The notes under the pieces were generated by a model. That model ran no database searches, was not told where the DNA came from, and worked only from the letters and a program-made list of their open reading frames with translations. The translations under genes were made by a program, and so were the position numbers. This document shows positions 36,215 to 47,500 of a stretch of DNA of 64,000 bases, one piece after another (position 1 is the stretch's first letter; the number at the start of each line of letters is the position of its first letter). Source of the DNA: Gordius sp. MW1 (lineage: Eukaryota > Nematomorpha > Gordioida > Gordea > Gordiidae). The stretch is taken from positions 4,278,001 to 4,342,000 of the forward strand of contig OZ038530.1 in assembly GCA_964036665.1 (NCBI GenBank). The letters run 5' to 3'.

Positions 36215-38265
36215 TATTCTTGAGAAAGGGGGTTGAAAAAATATTAAAAAGTGAGTAAATATTCGGGGCATTGTGTCCATGTTAGAATACCAATAAGAAT
36301 TTTTGCAGGGGGAAAGTTTTAGATTGAGAAATTAAAATTTTCGTTTTGCGTTTAGATTGTTTCAATATCACTATTTAAGCGTGTCTCTAGTTTTTGTGAA
36401 ACAAGCTCCATGCGATCGTGATTTAAAGTTAATAATTTTTGATGACTGATCAAAAAAAAAATTTCACGGAATTCACCTCTGATATCAAAAACTTTCATGA
36501 GGTCTATATCAGAGGTCAGATTTGTTAGGAATTTTCTGCCCGAACCCGGCCCGGTTCAATTCTCTAACCTCATTGCCCGCCCGAGCCCGCCCGAAACATT
36601 AATGCTGCCCGAAATGCCCGGCCGAAATATTAAATTTGCCTGTTAGGCCCGAAATTTTGCGACCTAAAATTTTTTTAATATTTAAAAGTCGAATGATTTT
36701 TATAAATGAAACTTTTGTACTTTAATTTTAATCCTAATTGGTCAAAAAAACGTAGTATTTGGTCTTTCTAAAATATTTGAGCTTAGTGATAGCGATGAGT
36801 GATAAGGGAATAATAAAGGCGAATTTGGAGAAGCCTTGTTAAATCATTTGTTAAAAAATTAAATGATATTAGAATGAAATTTAACACTTTCAGGCGTTGT
36901 ATCGATTTGGGCGTGACTATTTTGTACTAGTATAGACGGCACATGCGAATTACGAACAATGAAAGGGCTGCATAAATATAAATATTTTAATTCTTTTCAT
37001 AACCTAGCTAGGGACTTGATGGAAATAAAGGGGTTCTGGCAAAAATTGTAAAAATAACTTGGGGACGGATGGCGATTTTTTAGCATTTTCATATGCAATT
37101 TAATGAAAAGTAACAAAAAAATACACTATCTAAAAAATCTCATTAAGCCCGAATTGCCCGAATCCTATCTTCTTCGTGCCCGCCCGAAAATAAAAATTTA
37201 GGACAGTTGCCCGGCCCGACCCGGCCCACGGGCCGGGCGGGGCCTGTTCGGGCAGCGGGCCGGGCCGGGCAATCTGATCTCTGGTCTATATGGTTGAACA
37301 AAAAAAGTCACAAAATTTTGAGGTAGAAAGAAATATTTTTTCATATTCTTTAGAAAGGGTGTTGAAAAAATATTAAAAAGTGAGTAAATATTCGTGGCAT
37401 TGTGTCCATGTTAGAATACCGATAAGAATTTTAGCACAGGAGGAAGTTTTAGATTGAGAGAATTTAAAATTTTCGTGATGCGTTTAGTTTGTTTCAATAT
37501 CGCTTTTTAAGCGTGTCTCTAGTTTTTGTGAAACAACCTCTATTAGATCCGTGATTAAAAATTAATAATTTTTAATGCCTGATCAAAAAAATTATTTTCA
37601 CGGAATTTATCTTTGATATCGATAATTTTCATGAAAGCTATAGGTTGAACAAAAAAAGTCACAAAATTTTGAGGTGGGAAAAAATATTTTTTCCATATTT
37701 TTGTAAAAGGGGGTTGAAAATTATATATAACTGAGTAAAATAAGTGGCATTATGTCCTTGTCAAAATCCCGATAAGAATATTTGCACAGGGGGAGGTTTT
37801 AGATTGGGCGATATAAAAATTTTCGCGTTGCGCTTAGTTTGTTTCAATAAAACGTGTCTCTAATTTTTGTGAAACAAGCTCTGCGATCATGATTTAAAGT
37901 TAATAATTTTTGATGCTTGATAAAGAAAATTTTTTTAATGGAATTCATCTCTGATATCCAAAATTTTCATCAAGGCTATATGGTTGAACAAAAAAGAGAA
38001 AAAATTGAGGTTGAAAAAAATAGTATTTTTCATATTTTTGTGAAAACGGGTTGAAAAAATATTTAAAAGTCAGTAAATATTCGCGGCATTATGTCTTTGT
38101 TAGAATCCCGATAAGAATTTTTAAAGAGGGGGAAGTTTTAAATTGAGAGAAATTAACTTTTCGTGTTGCGTTTAGTTTGTTTCAATATCGCGTGAAACAA
38201 GCTCTATGCGATCGAGATTTAACGTTAATAATTTTTGATGCCTGATCAAGAAGTCGTAAAAGACC
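36215..38265 (+). repeat. Diverged ~350-bp satellite related to the 1-9053 array
   Basis: Four or so units (excluding a hAT insertion) share module order with the inverted form of the first satellite: CGTTGCG..TTAGTTTGTTTC, GCGATC.TGATTTAAAGT, ATGGAATTCATCTCTGATAT, TTTTCATGAAGG-like, GGTTGAACAAAAAAAG, TTTTGAGGT, TTGAAAAAATAT. Sequence identity is low but collinearity is good. The block lies 2-0.1 kb beyond the 3' end of the DUS2 gene. Confidence 0.8.
36510..37283. mobile_element. 774-bp hAT element with GGCCCG-rich ends
   Basis: An exact 8-bp duplication GTCTATAT (36502-36509 and 37284-37291) flanks termini CAGAGGTCAGATTT and, inverted, CAGAGATCAGATTG. It splits a monomer of the diverged satellite at GTCTATAT/GGTTGAAC. 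Subterminal blocks are dense in GCCCG and GGGCCG repeats. The interior is AT-rich without a transposase. Confidence 0.9.
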
Positions 38266-38375
38266 GATTATTGACTTTCCAGAATTTCATAATACATTAA
38301 TTTTACATTTTCACCAAATTTCAAAATCTCAGTAGGTTGGCCGAATAACTTTTAAATATGGTTTTATTATTTTAG

Positions 38376-38538
38376 TCATTTATTATAAAATATTACCCTT
38401 TTTTCAATAAAATTGTAGAATGCCATCATATATTTATTTGAATAAAACCTTCTAATTAAGTAATTATGAAAAATATTAATCCAAAAGGCACCGAATTTCA
38501 TAGCCAAATTGTAGCCGTCATATATTCCCATTTCAAGG
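38376..38538 (-). CDS. DUS2: DUS2 exon 9 (dsRBD end, stop)
   Basis: Acceptor GTTTAG|CCTTG. Encodes [17 protein letters not shown], which fits the last helix of a dsRBD (pattern KKLAEQAAA) only loosely, then an AT-rich tail to TGA. Chosen because frame and position fit; transcript evidence would be needed to confirm. Confidence 0.65.
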
Positions 38539-41500
38539 CTAAACTAATTATTATTAGCTCGGGAGTAAGCGTAATATAAGGCCGCGTATGCAGATGATTG
38601 TTGAGCTATTTTTTTACTTTTTTCCCTATATAAATTGTTTATATATATAATCCATCTATAAAATCATAATATAATTTATAAGGCATCTTACCATCTAACG
38701 GTGGATATAGAAACATGGTGTAATTCGACAATTGCTCTGAAAGAGCGATTGTCAGGTGTAGAATGTGTTATATAATAAGGCATTGGCCATTTATTAATTG
38801 CACATATGTCTCTCAAGGCTAATTTAGGGTTGGCAAAGGTAGATTTATAATTATTAAAATCAAATTTAGAATATCCTTTGTTTCCAATATACAGATCTTC
38901 AGAACACCTCCACGCTCGTTTATCGTAGTGGACGTCATAATATAATACAGATAAATCAGAATCCTTAAACTTCAAATGTGATTTTTTAACTAATTTAATG
39001 AAATATAATTTACATATTTTAAACGTTATTAGTTTTTAGGATGTTTTTAATAAGGAAAGAATCGTCAACATACTCACCTAAAGAAAAGTCAATATTAGGT
39101 AAGTTTTCCTCAATATTAGGCTTCAAAGCTTCACAGGCCCAAATCTGGCTAATAATTAAAAATAAAATTAATTAAAAGGAGTTTTTACCATATGTCACGC
39201 ATACACTGAGATTTTAATAATTTTTGAAATTCTAGAGATTTTCCATCATGGTAAAACATTTGTTGGAGGCAATATTTCGTATTTACAAATGTCATGTCAT
39301 AGGATATCGCCTAAAATATTAATCGTTATTTAAGAATATAATTTTTGAGATTAGAAAGCAAGAAGACAAAATTTACATATTTGATATAATTTCGAATAAC
39401 TGCATCACGCGATACCGTATGCTCGTTAAAAACTGACAAATTTTTCATAGCTGCACGGGCGAGCATTATTGAAGTTGTACCTACATACACAAATTAGCAA
39501 ACTTAGCTTTTATCTCTCAAAAACGTTAAAAGTATATTACCACATTGCCGCGCATAATTAAGTGCGTCCTGACGAGAGCTTATAAGATTAGAGCCACCAT
39601 TAGCTATAACAGAAATCGAAAGACTACGGCCTATTTCATATATAAAATCAGGACGATTTTTAGTTGTGTCTGATTTTTTTTCATCCGGAGTACGACCGTG
39701 AACAGTTATAGCATCTATGCCCGTTCGTTGTAATGCGTGACACGTTTGAAGAGTGGTATTTAAATCAGGTAGCACCCTGATTTTGCAAGATGTGTAAATG
39801 CCTAAATGTATCAACAATTTACAAATAATTTTAACTTATTGAGAAACCAAAATTGTAAAGGCATATATTATTTCTATAATCAAATGTATTAATTACTCAT
39901 AAATAAAACATAAAAATCAAATAAATTGACTTATTTTAAAACCAAAATTCTCAGAGCACATATTATTTTTTATTTAAAATAAAAACAGTTTTATTGCCAA
40001 AACATAGTAATTACAAATTTGAATTTTAAAACTAAAACAACACGAAGCAAATTTTAAATATCAAAGTTCCAAAACAAACCTTTTGGCTTGTTCTCATTAA
40101 CTAAGGCTTTTAAAACATTACAGGCAACCTCATTCTGGGCAATGGATTTTAAAAGTGCAGATCCAATACCAGCTTTTATAGAATAATCTTTAGGACATCC
40201 CATATTTAGATCGATTCCAGCTATGATAGGGCCATCATAACGCTCTGTTTCACCAAAAAATAAGATAAAAAATAGGTTTTTTTATTTTTTGCAAATATTA
40301 ATTTAAAAATCTTACATTTGATTCTTAAATATTTAATATTTAGTGCAATTCTAACCTCTTCAAGTCACAGATTAAGTGTGCAATTAAAGGCAAGTAGTAA
40401 ATGGAGGCAAAATTAGATATAAAACATTCTAGCGAAATACGGGGAAAGTCGAAGGGTACACATAATTTTATTAGCGTCAAGTTTGAGCATAGAGTTATTG
40501 CAAAATTAGATGGGAATAAGGGCTCATTAATATATAAAGAGCATGTGGGAAGTCAAATTTCAATGGGAGATGTTTGTGCCAAGGAGAAAAGATTTTTTCG
40601 CAGCACCTATCTTTTACAAAGTAACAAAAAGATTTCAATTTAGGCGGCATTTCTACCAGCCTCAGTGGTGCAATACTAAGCGGTTTTGATTAATTATGGC
40701 TTTTGCTATATAACCTATTGACCTAACAATGCAATAAATTTTACAAAACTTAGAAATGATTATTTTTTTGTACTGAGTGCTCCAGTAAGGCGCCCCTTAG
40801 TAACTGGTTAACTTATATCCTGTTAAATTAATTGCTATATTAATATAAAAATCGATTATAATCCAATTAATTATTTGTTAACATATTTAATGCTGATCTT
40901 TAAAGCATCGCAGGCTAATTTATAACTTATACCCTGAGACGAACTCAGTTTTCAAAAAGCCCCCCTCCCAAGCATGCTAATTTGTATTTTAAATGCTGAC
41001 TTGCTATGGATGTGGCTAGATATTGTTAAGGAGTGATGCAACACCCTACATTTACAAAAATTGTCGTTTTTATTAGTTTCATCAATAGCATAATTCTCGA
41101 AATAATTTTAATCATTATAATAACCGTTCCATTTTGTAACAAATTATTTTTATTAACTTAGTATACAGGGTGGTATACATTAAATAATTTTAAATAGCCC
41201 TTTTTACATATGGTCATTGTTATTAAAAAATTTGTCATATAAAATATAAAAAAATTGCCGAGTATTGGCTTTATTAAGGTGTAAGTTATACTTATAGACA
41301 AACGAAATTTAATATTGGTAAGAATTGATAAGGTAAAAATTTAGTGTCAGCAAAGATATAAGAGGAGAAAATTTATAAAGAAGCAGTTGACATTTAGTTT
41401 GACAATATAAGCAAAATTTCAGCCCCCCCCCCTTTTCACATGTCTGGAATTAATGCTTGTCCCCTCCAGTGTAAAGCTCTAGCTTCGCCACTACAACCAT

Positions 41501-44500
41501 ATAATTCAAAACGAATCTGTTTTTTTAAACAGATGCTGTGGTTTGCGATCTTGAAATAAAGAAATGCTTTGATGATGATTTTGATGATGTTATAAATGAA
41601 TATGTACCCTCCCAAACATCCATTGATCCCGCATGGCCCAACTCTACAAGCGGCTAACCAAACCAGCATACACACATACGGACAAGTCGTATTGGGTTTA
41701 GACCTTGGTTTGCGACGGGAATTCAAATGGGTATTTTTAGTCGCAAACGTACACACCCCTATAATTGGAGCTGACTTACTGCACCACTATAAGTTAGTTG
41801 TGGACATCAACAATAAACGACTTATAGACAGCACCACACAATTATCGTCGAGAGGAACATCCTCACCACACCAGACGTTCGGCATCCGTGTAGCACTCAG
41901 CAATCACAGCACAAAATTCGATGCAATTCTGCACGAATTTCCATGACTCATATCCCCTCTAAACTTCAATCGACAGATTCCACCCCATGATGTGCTCCAC
42001 CACATTCTGACAAAAGGCCCAGCACAGCACTCACGCCCCAGACGATTGGCGCCCGATAAATTAAGTTCAGCCAAGAAAGAGTTCGAATATATGCTGGAAC
42101 TTGGGATCATCAGAGAGTCAAAAAGTAATTGGGCATCCCCATTACATCTGGCTGCCAAAAAGTCAGGCGACTGGAGACCGTGTGGGGACTATCGCGGGCT
42201 GAACAAAGTCACATTGCCTGATCGGTATCCCATTCCCCACATACATGATTTTTCCGCCAACCTCCACAACAAAACAATATTTTCCAAGCTCGACCTGGTA
42301 AGAGCATATCACAACATTCCAATTGCAGCAGGTGACATCAGCAAAACAGCCGTGACAACGCCATTTGGTTTATACGAATTCACTAGAATGCCCTTTGGTC
42401 TAAGAAACGCGGCTCAGACATTTCAACGGTTCATAGATGAAGTGTTAAGAGGGCTCGACTATGCCTACCCTTATATCGACGATATACTTATAGCTAGCAC
42501 CTCGGAAAAAGAACACGAAAATCACTTAAGGACCGTTTTACAACGACTACAGGACTTTGACCTCCGAATAAGTCCTTTAAAATGCAAGTTTGGAACTCAC
42601 GAACTCGAGTTTCTGGGACATCATATATCAAAAACTGGCATCACTCCACTAATGGATAAGGTCGACGCTATCCGCGAATTTCCACTACCGGACTCCACAA
42701 AGAAGCTTCGCAGATTCTTGGGGATGATAAATTTTTATCGTAGATTCCTACCCGGAATTTCCCGTACCCTTCAACCTTTAACGGACGTGTTAAAGAAACC
42801 AAAAAAATCTCTAACTTTCAACGACGACCAGATAAAAGCGTTCGAAAAAGCAAAATCAGCTTTAGCAGATTTTACCGCACTTAGTTTCTTAGATACAGAT
42901 CCACGAACAGAAATAAGGTTGACTACAGACGCATCGGACACAGCAGTCGGAGCAGTATTGGAGCAGGTAATTTCGGACCAGGTAAAACCAATATCATTTT
43001 ATTCGGTCAAGCTGCAACCAACGCAAACGCGATATAGCACTTTCGGCCGGGAGCTTCTTGCAATTTATTTAGCTATTAAGCACTTTCGCCACTTTTTAGA
43101 AGGTCGAAGTTTCTCCGTGTATACGGACCACAAACCACTAATTTACGCCTTTAACGCTAAACCTGACCAGTATTCACCTAGAGAAACGAGACAATTGGAC
43201 CTAATATCGCAATTTACAACTGATATTCGGTACATCAAAGGTGAAAGTAATACAGTTGCAGACGCGCTCTCTCGGACGGAGGTAGATTCTATCAGGTTAC
43301 CAGAAATGCCCGATCTAGAAGAGATTAGTAGACAACAAATAAATGACGAAACCCTGAGAAACTTAAAGGATTCATCATCTTTGAAATTGCAGTTAGTACC
43401 AATTTCAGGATCAGAGCGAAAAATCCTTTGCGATCTCTCAACCGCCAAACCACGACCGGTAATTCCAGAAACACTCAGAAAAATAGTTTTCGACCATTTC
43501 CACACTATATCACACCCAGGTATACGCGCCACTGTGAAACTAATTACAAATCGGGTAGTCTGGCCGTCAATAAACAAAGACGTTGTGAGATGGGCAAGAA
43601 CTTGTGAAAGGTGCCAACGATGCAAGGTATTTCGACACACCGTTACAGTACCCGGAACATTCGCTAAACCCGACGCCCGTTTTGCCCACATCCACATAGA
43701 CTTGGTAGGGCCACTACCACCATCAAACGGATATACGCATATGTTAACAGCAGTGGACCGATTCACCAGATGGCCCATGGCTATTCCTTTGAATGATACA
43801 TCCACGGAGGTTATCGCAAAAAAAGCTGATAGAACACTGGATTGCGAACTTCGGTGTGCCACATACCATTACCACCGATAGAGGATCACAGTTCCAATCA
43901 TCTCTCTTCCGAGAACTCTCCAATCTCTGTTGCACACATATTAAAACAACCGCCTACCATCCCGCCGCAAACGGACTCGTCGAACGATTCCATAGACAAC
44001 TTAAAGAGTCGTTAAAAGCCGCCGGGGAGACTAAGTGGAACGAAATTTTACCATTGATATTATTAGGATTAGGTTCAACTATCAAAGAAGACATAGGAGC
44101 AACAACAGCAGAATTGGTGTACGGTACGACCTTACGACTACCAGGAGACTACGTCCTAAAAACCGAACCTAACCCATTACAACATCATTTCGTTGACAAG
44201 CTCAGGAGGACCATGGCAAAAATTCCTTACCCCATACCAAAACACCATGCTACAACAAAAGAACAAGTTAGCAGCTACCTGTTCGAAGCAACCCACGTGT
44301 TCGTCAGACACGACGCCGTCAGTAAGCCACTCTCTCCAACGTATGACGGTCCTTACAAAGTATTTAAATATATGTGCGAATTAATTTTGTTTTCTATCTT
44401 TCGTTCGAATAATTCCCTTTCCCGGTTGATAAATTGGAATGGGTTGTCTCTCTTTTTTCCCAGGGACGTGTTTGGGCGAATTTTCTTTATCTCGGCTATT

Positions 44501-47500
44501 TGGCTCTTCATTGCCTGAGGAAGCTTTCTTCATGTATTCTACGCTATCAAAGGGACGACCTTTACCACCCTTTTCCACGTGACAAACAGCTGATGCTTTG
44601 GAGGAACCGGACTGGGTGCAATTGGTAGCTGATATGGGACATAACTTATCGGTCGTCACCACTTTGCATATGGTGTTACCGGTAAAGGTAAACTTAACCG
44701 ACACCTCTTGTTGATGTACCGTCGAGTTATTTTTCTGGGCACCACTTTTTTCACCGGCTGTCGTCGTATGAGCAGATTCAGTTTTTCGGTCTCGATGTGT
44801 TGTGGCTAGAGGCAAAATCTTTTTGGGGGCTTCAGCTTTTTCGTTCTTTACATTCGATTTTGCATCCTCGAGTAATGGTACTGTTTTGGATTTGCCCTCA
44901 ATTTTCTTGTCACCATCGGGTGCCCTCGGTTTTTGCAGAAGCTTGATGGGTGACTTAAGGTTAGGATTGACATCTTTAGCATTATATTCCATTGATGAAA
45001 GTGGTAAAGGCTTTTTGGGTTGGTTTTTAGCGAAATTTCTATCTCCGTATCTCCTATTTCCCCCAACATTATTACCACTTTGTTGAACATGATCCTACTT
45101 TTTCACAAATTTTTCTTTGCCTATATCTTTCTTAGAACTTAAGCCCTCTTTGCTAGATGTTCCGTTATTTGCTTGACGTTGAGGATGATTTTTAGGTGAA
45201 GCCAGTATTTTGGGTATTGGGTCTGTGGTATCGTCAGGACAAGACTGGGTTCCATCTTGTGTAGCATTGCCTTCAGTGGTAGGGGTCAATAACTTGGTTT
45301 TCTTATTCCTCTCTGCTTGTTGACGAGCTATATTATTTTTTCTACGTTCTAAGGCTGCAGCTGCTTTTTGCTCCCTCACACGTTTAGCCTCATTCTTTTT
45401 CTCTAACCTTCTCTTATGTATGTAATCAATAAGGGGTGTTGATTTTTGAATAAATCCACGTTTCAATTCTTGCTCCCGCAATTCAATTTCTTCAACCCAT
45501 TTGTCTAATGGTACAGGTTGATGTTCAATTACCTTTTTAACTTTATCCAATGTTTCCAAAAACGTTTTATAGTCTTCGTCTTCATCTATGGTTCCAGCTT
45601 TTGGGTCCTTTTTGGCAGAAATTTTAGGGATTTTTTGATATGGAGCATATTCCACAATAGCAGGATATTCATTTCCTTTATCATCTAAAAAAACATAGCC
45701 ATCAAACTTCTCCTTAAAAAGCCATATTTCATCTGTATTTACAAAATTAATGTATGCTCTATTGAAAGTTAGAAAACAAAATTAATTCGCACATATATTT
45801 AAATACTTTGTAAGGACCGTCATACGTTGGAGAGAGTGGCTTACTGACGGCGTCGTGTCTGACGAACACGTGGGTTGCTTCGAACAGGTAGCTGCTAACT
45901 TGTTCTTTTGTTGTAGCATGGTGTTTTGGTATGGGGTAAGGAATTTTTGACATGGTCCTCCTGAGCTTGTCAACGAAATGATGTTGTAATGGGTTAGGTT
46001 CGGTTTTTAGGACGTAGTCTCCTGGTAGTCGTAAGGTCGTACCGTACACCAATTCTGCTGTTGTTGCTCCTATGTCTTCTTTGATAGTTGAACCTAATCC
46101 TAATAATATCAATGGTAAAATTTCGTTCCACTTAGTCTCCCCGGCGGCTTTTAACGACTCTTTAAGTTGTCTATGGAATCGTTCGACGAGTCCGTTTGCG
46201 GCGGGATGGTAGGCGGTTGTTTTAATATGTGTGCAACCTAAGAGATTGGAGAGTTCTCGGAAGAGAGATGATTGGAACTGTGATCCTCTATCGGTGGTAA
46301 TGGTATGTGGCACACCGAAGTTCGCAATCCAGTGTTCTATCAGCTTTTTTTGCGATAACCTCCGTGGATGTATCATTCAAAGGAATAGCCATGGGCCATC
46401 TGGTGAATCGGTCCACTGCTGTTAACATATGCGTATATCCGTTTGATGGTGGTAGTGGCCCTACCAAGTCTATGTGGATGTGGGCAAAACGGGCGTCGGG
46501 TTTAGCGAATGTTCCGGGTACTGTAACGGTGTGTCGAAATACCTTGCATCGTTGGCACCTTTCACAAGTTCTTGCCCATCTCACAACGTCTTTGTTTATT
46601 GACGGCCAGACTACCCGATTTGTAATTAGTTTCACAGTGGCGCGTATACCTGGGTGTGATATAGTGTGGAAATGGTCGAAAACTATTTTTCTGAGTGTTT
46701 CTGGAATTACCGGTCGTGGTTTGGCGGTTGAGAGATCGCAAAGGATTTTTCGCTCTGATCCTGTGTGGTGCTGTCTATAAGTCGTTTATTGTTGATGTCC
46801 ACAACTAACTTATAGTGGTGCAGTAAGTCAGCTCCAATTATAGGGGTGTGTACGTTTGCGACTAAAAATACCCATTTGAATTCCCGTCGCAAACCAAGGT
46901 CTAAACCCAATACGACTTGTCCGTATGTGTGTATGCTGGTTTGGTTAGCCGCTTGTAGAGTTGGGCCATGCGGGATCAATGGATGTTTGGGAGGGGGTGG
47001 GATTACGCTAACTTCAGCGCCTGTGTCGACGAGATATTTTCGTTGGGTGGACCGGTCGAATAAATAGAATAGGCGGCTGAAAGTACGGCCGTTTCCCATT
47101 GTCGCCCATATGGGACGGCCCGTCAGTTTTTTTGTTGGGAGTTGGTGTTAAAATTGCATGGCTGCATGCACTTCCTGGCTTCCTTTCCAAATTTATAATG
47201 GTACCAACATGTGTCAGTTGGGCGTTGTCTGGATGATGACCTAGATCTGCCTGACCTTCTCCATGTCGTCCTACTGTCGTTGGGATTGCCTGTTAATTGA
47301 TTTACTCTGAGTTCTAATTGTGACACAGCTTTGATCAGTTCCTGCATTTCGTTTGTTTGAGTATTGGGAATAGGAATATTGGGAGTAGGGTTATTTGGAG
47401 TGAGGTTATAGGGAGTAGCTACTGATGCTAAGCTACTGACTCTGAACGTTTCGTGAATCCTATCAGCGACTTCTGCTATACGATCAAGTGATTGGTCATC

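Larger units (their letters stand above)
41607..44396 (+). mobile_element. Ty3/Gypsy fragment, left arm of palindrome
   Basis: Protease tail, RT, RNase H and integrase of a Gypsy element, lacking gag and LTR. Inverted identity with 45770-46995 covers everything except a 1.57-kb segment missing from the right arm. The last ~16 bases of this arm (44381-44396) also read, on the minus strand, as the final codons and stop of the UPF3 frame. Confidence 0.9.

Noticed and set aside
39503..39540. Extension of DUS2 exon 4 to an in-frame stop ([11 protein letters not shown])
   Set aside because: A GT donor lies exactly where family homology stops, and the next homologous segment ([11 protein letters not shown]) follows a 60-nt GT-AG intron in frame.
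40401..40643. 80-codon plus-strand frame in DUS2 intron 2 as a nested gene
   Set aside because: No recognisable domain or homologue, and a frame of this length is plausible by chance.
43143..43862. 239-codon minus-strand frame opposite Gypsy integrase
   Set aside because: Shadow of the pol frame; the sense strand has full RNase H and integrase motifs.
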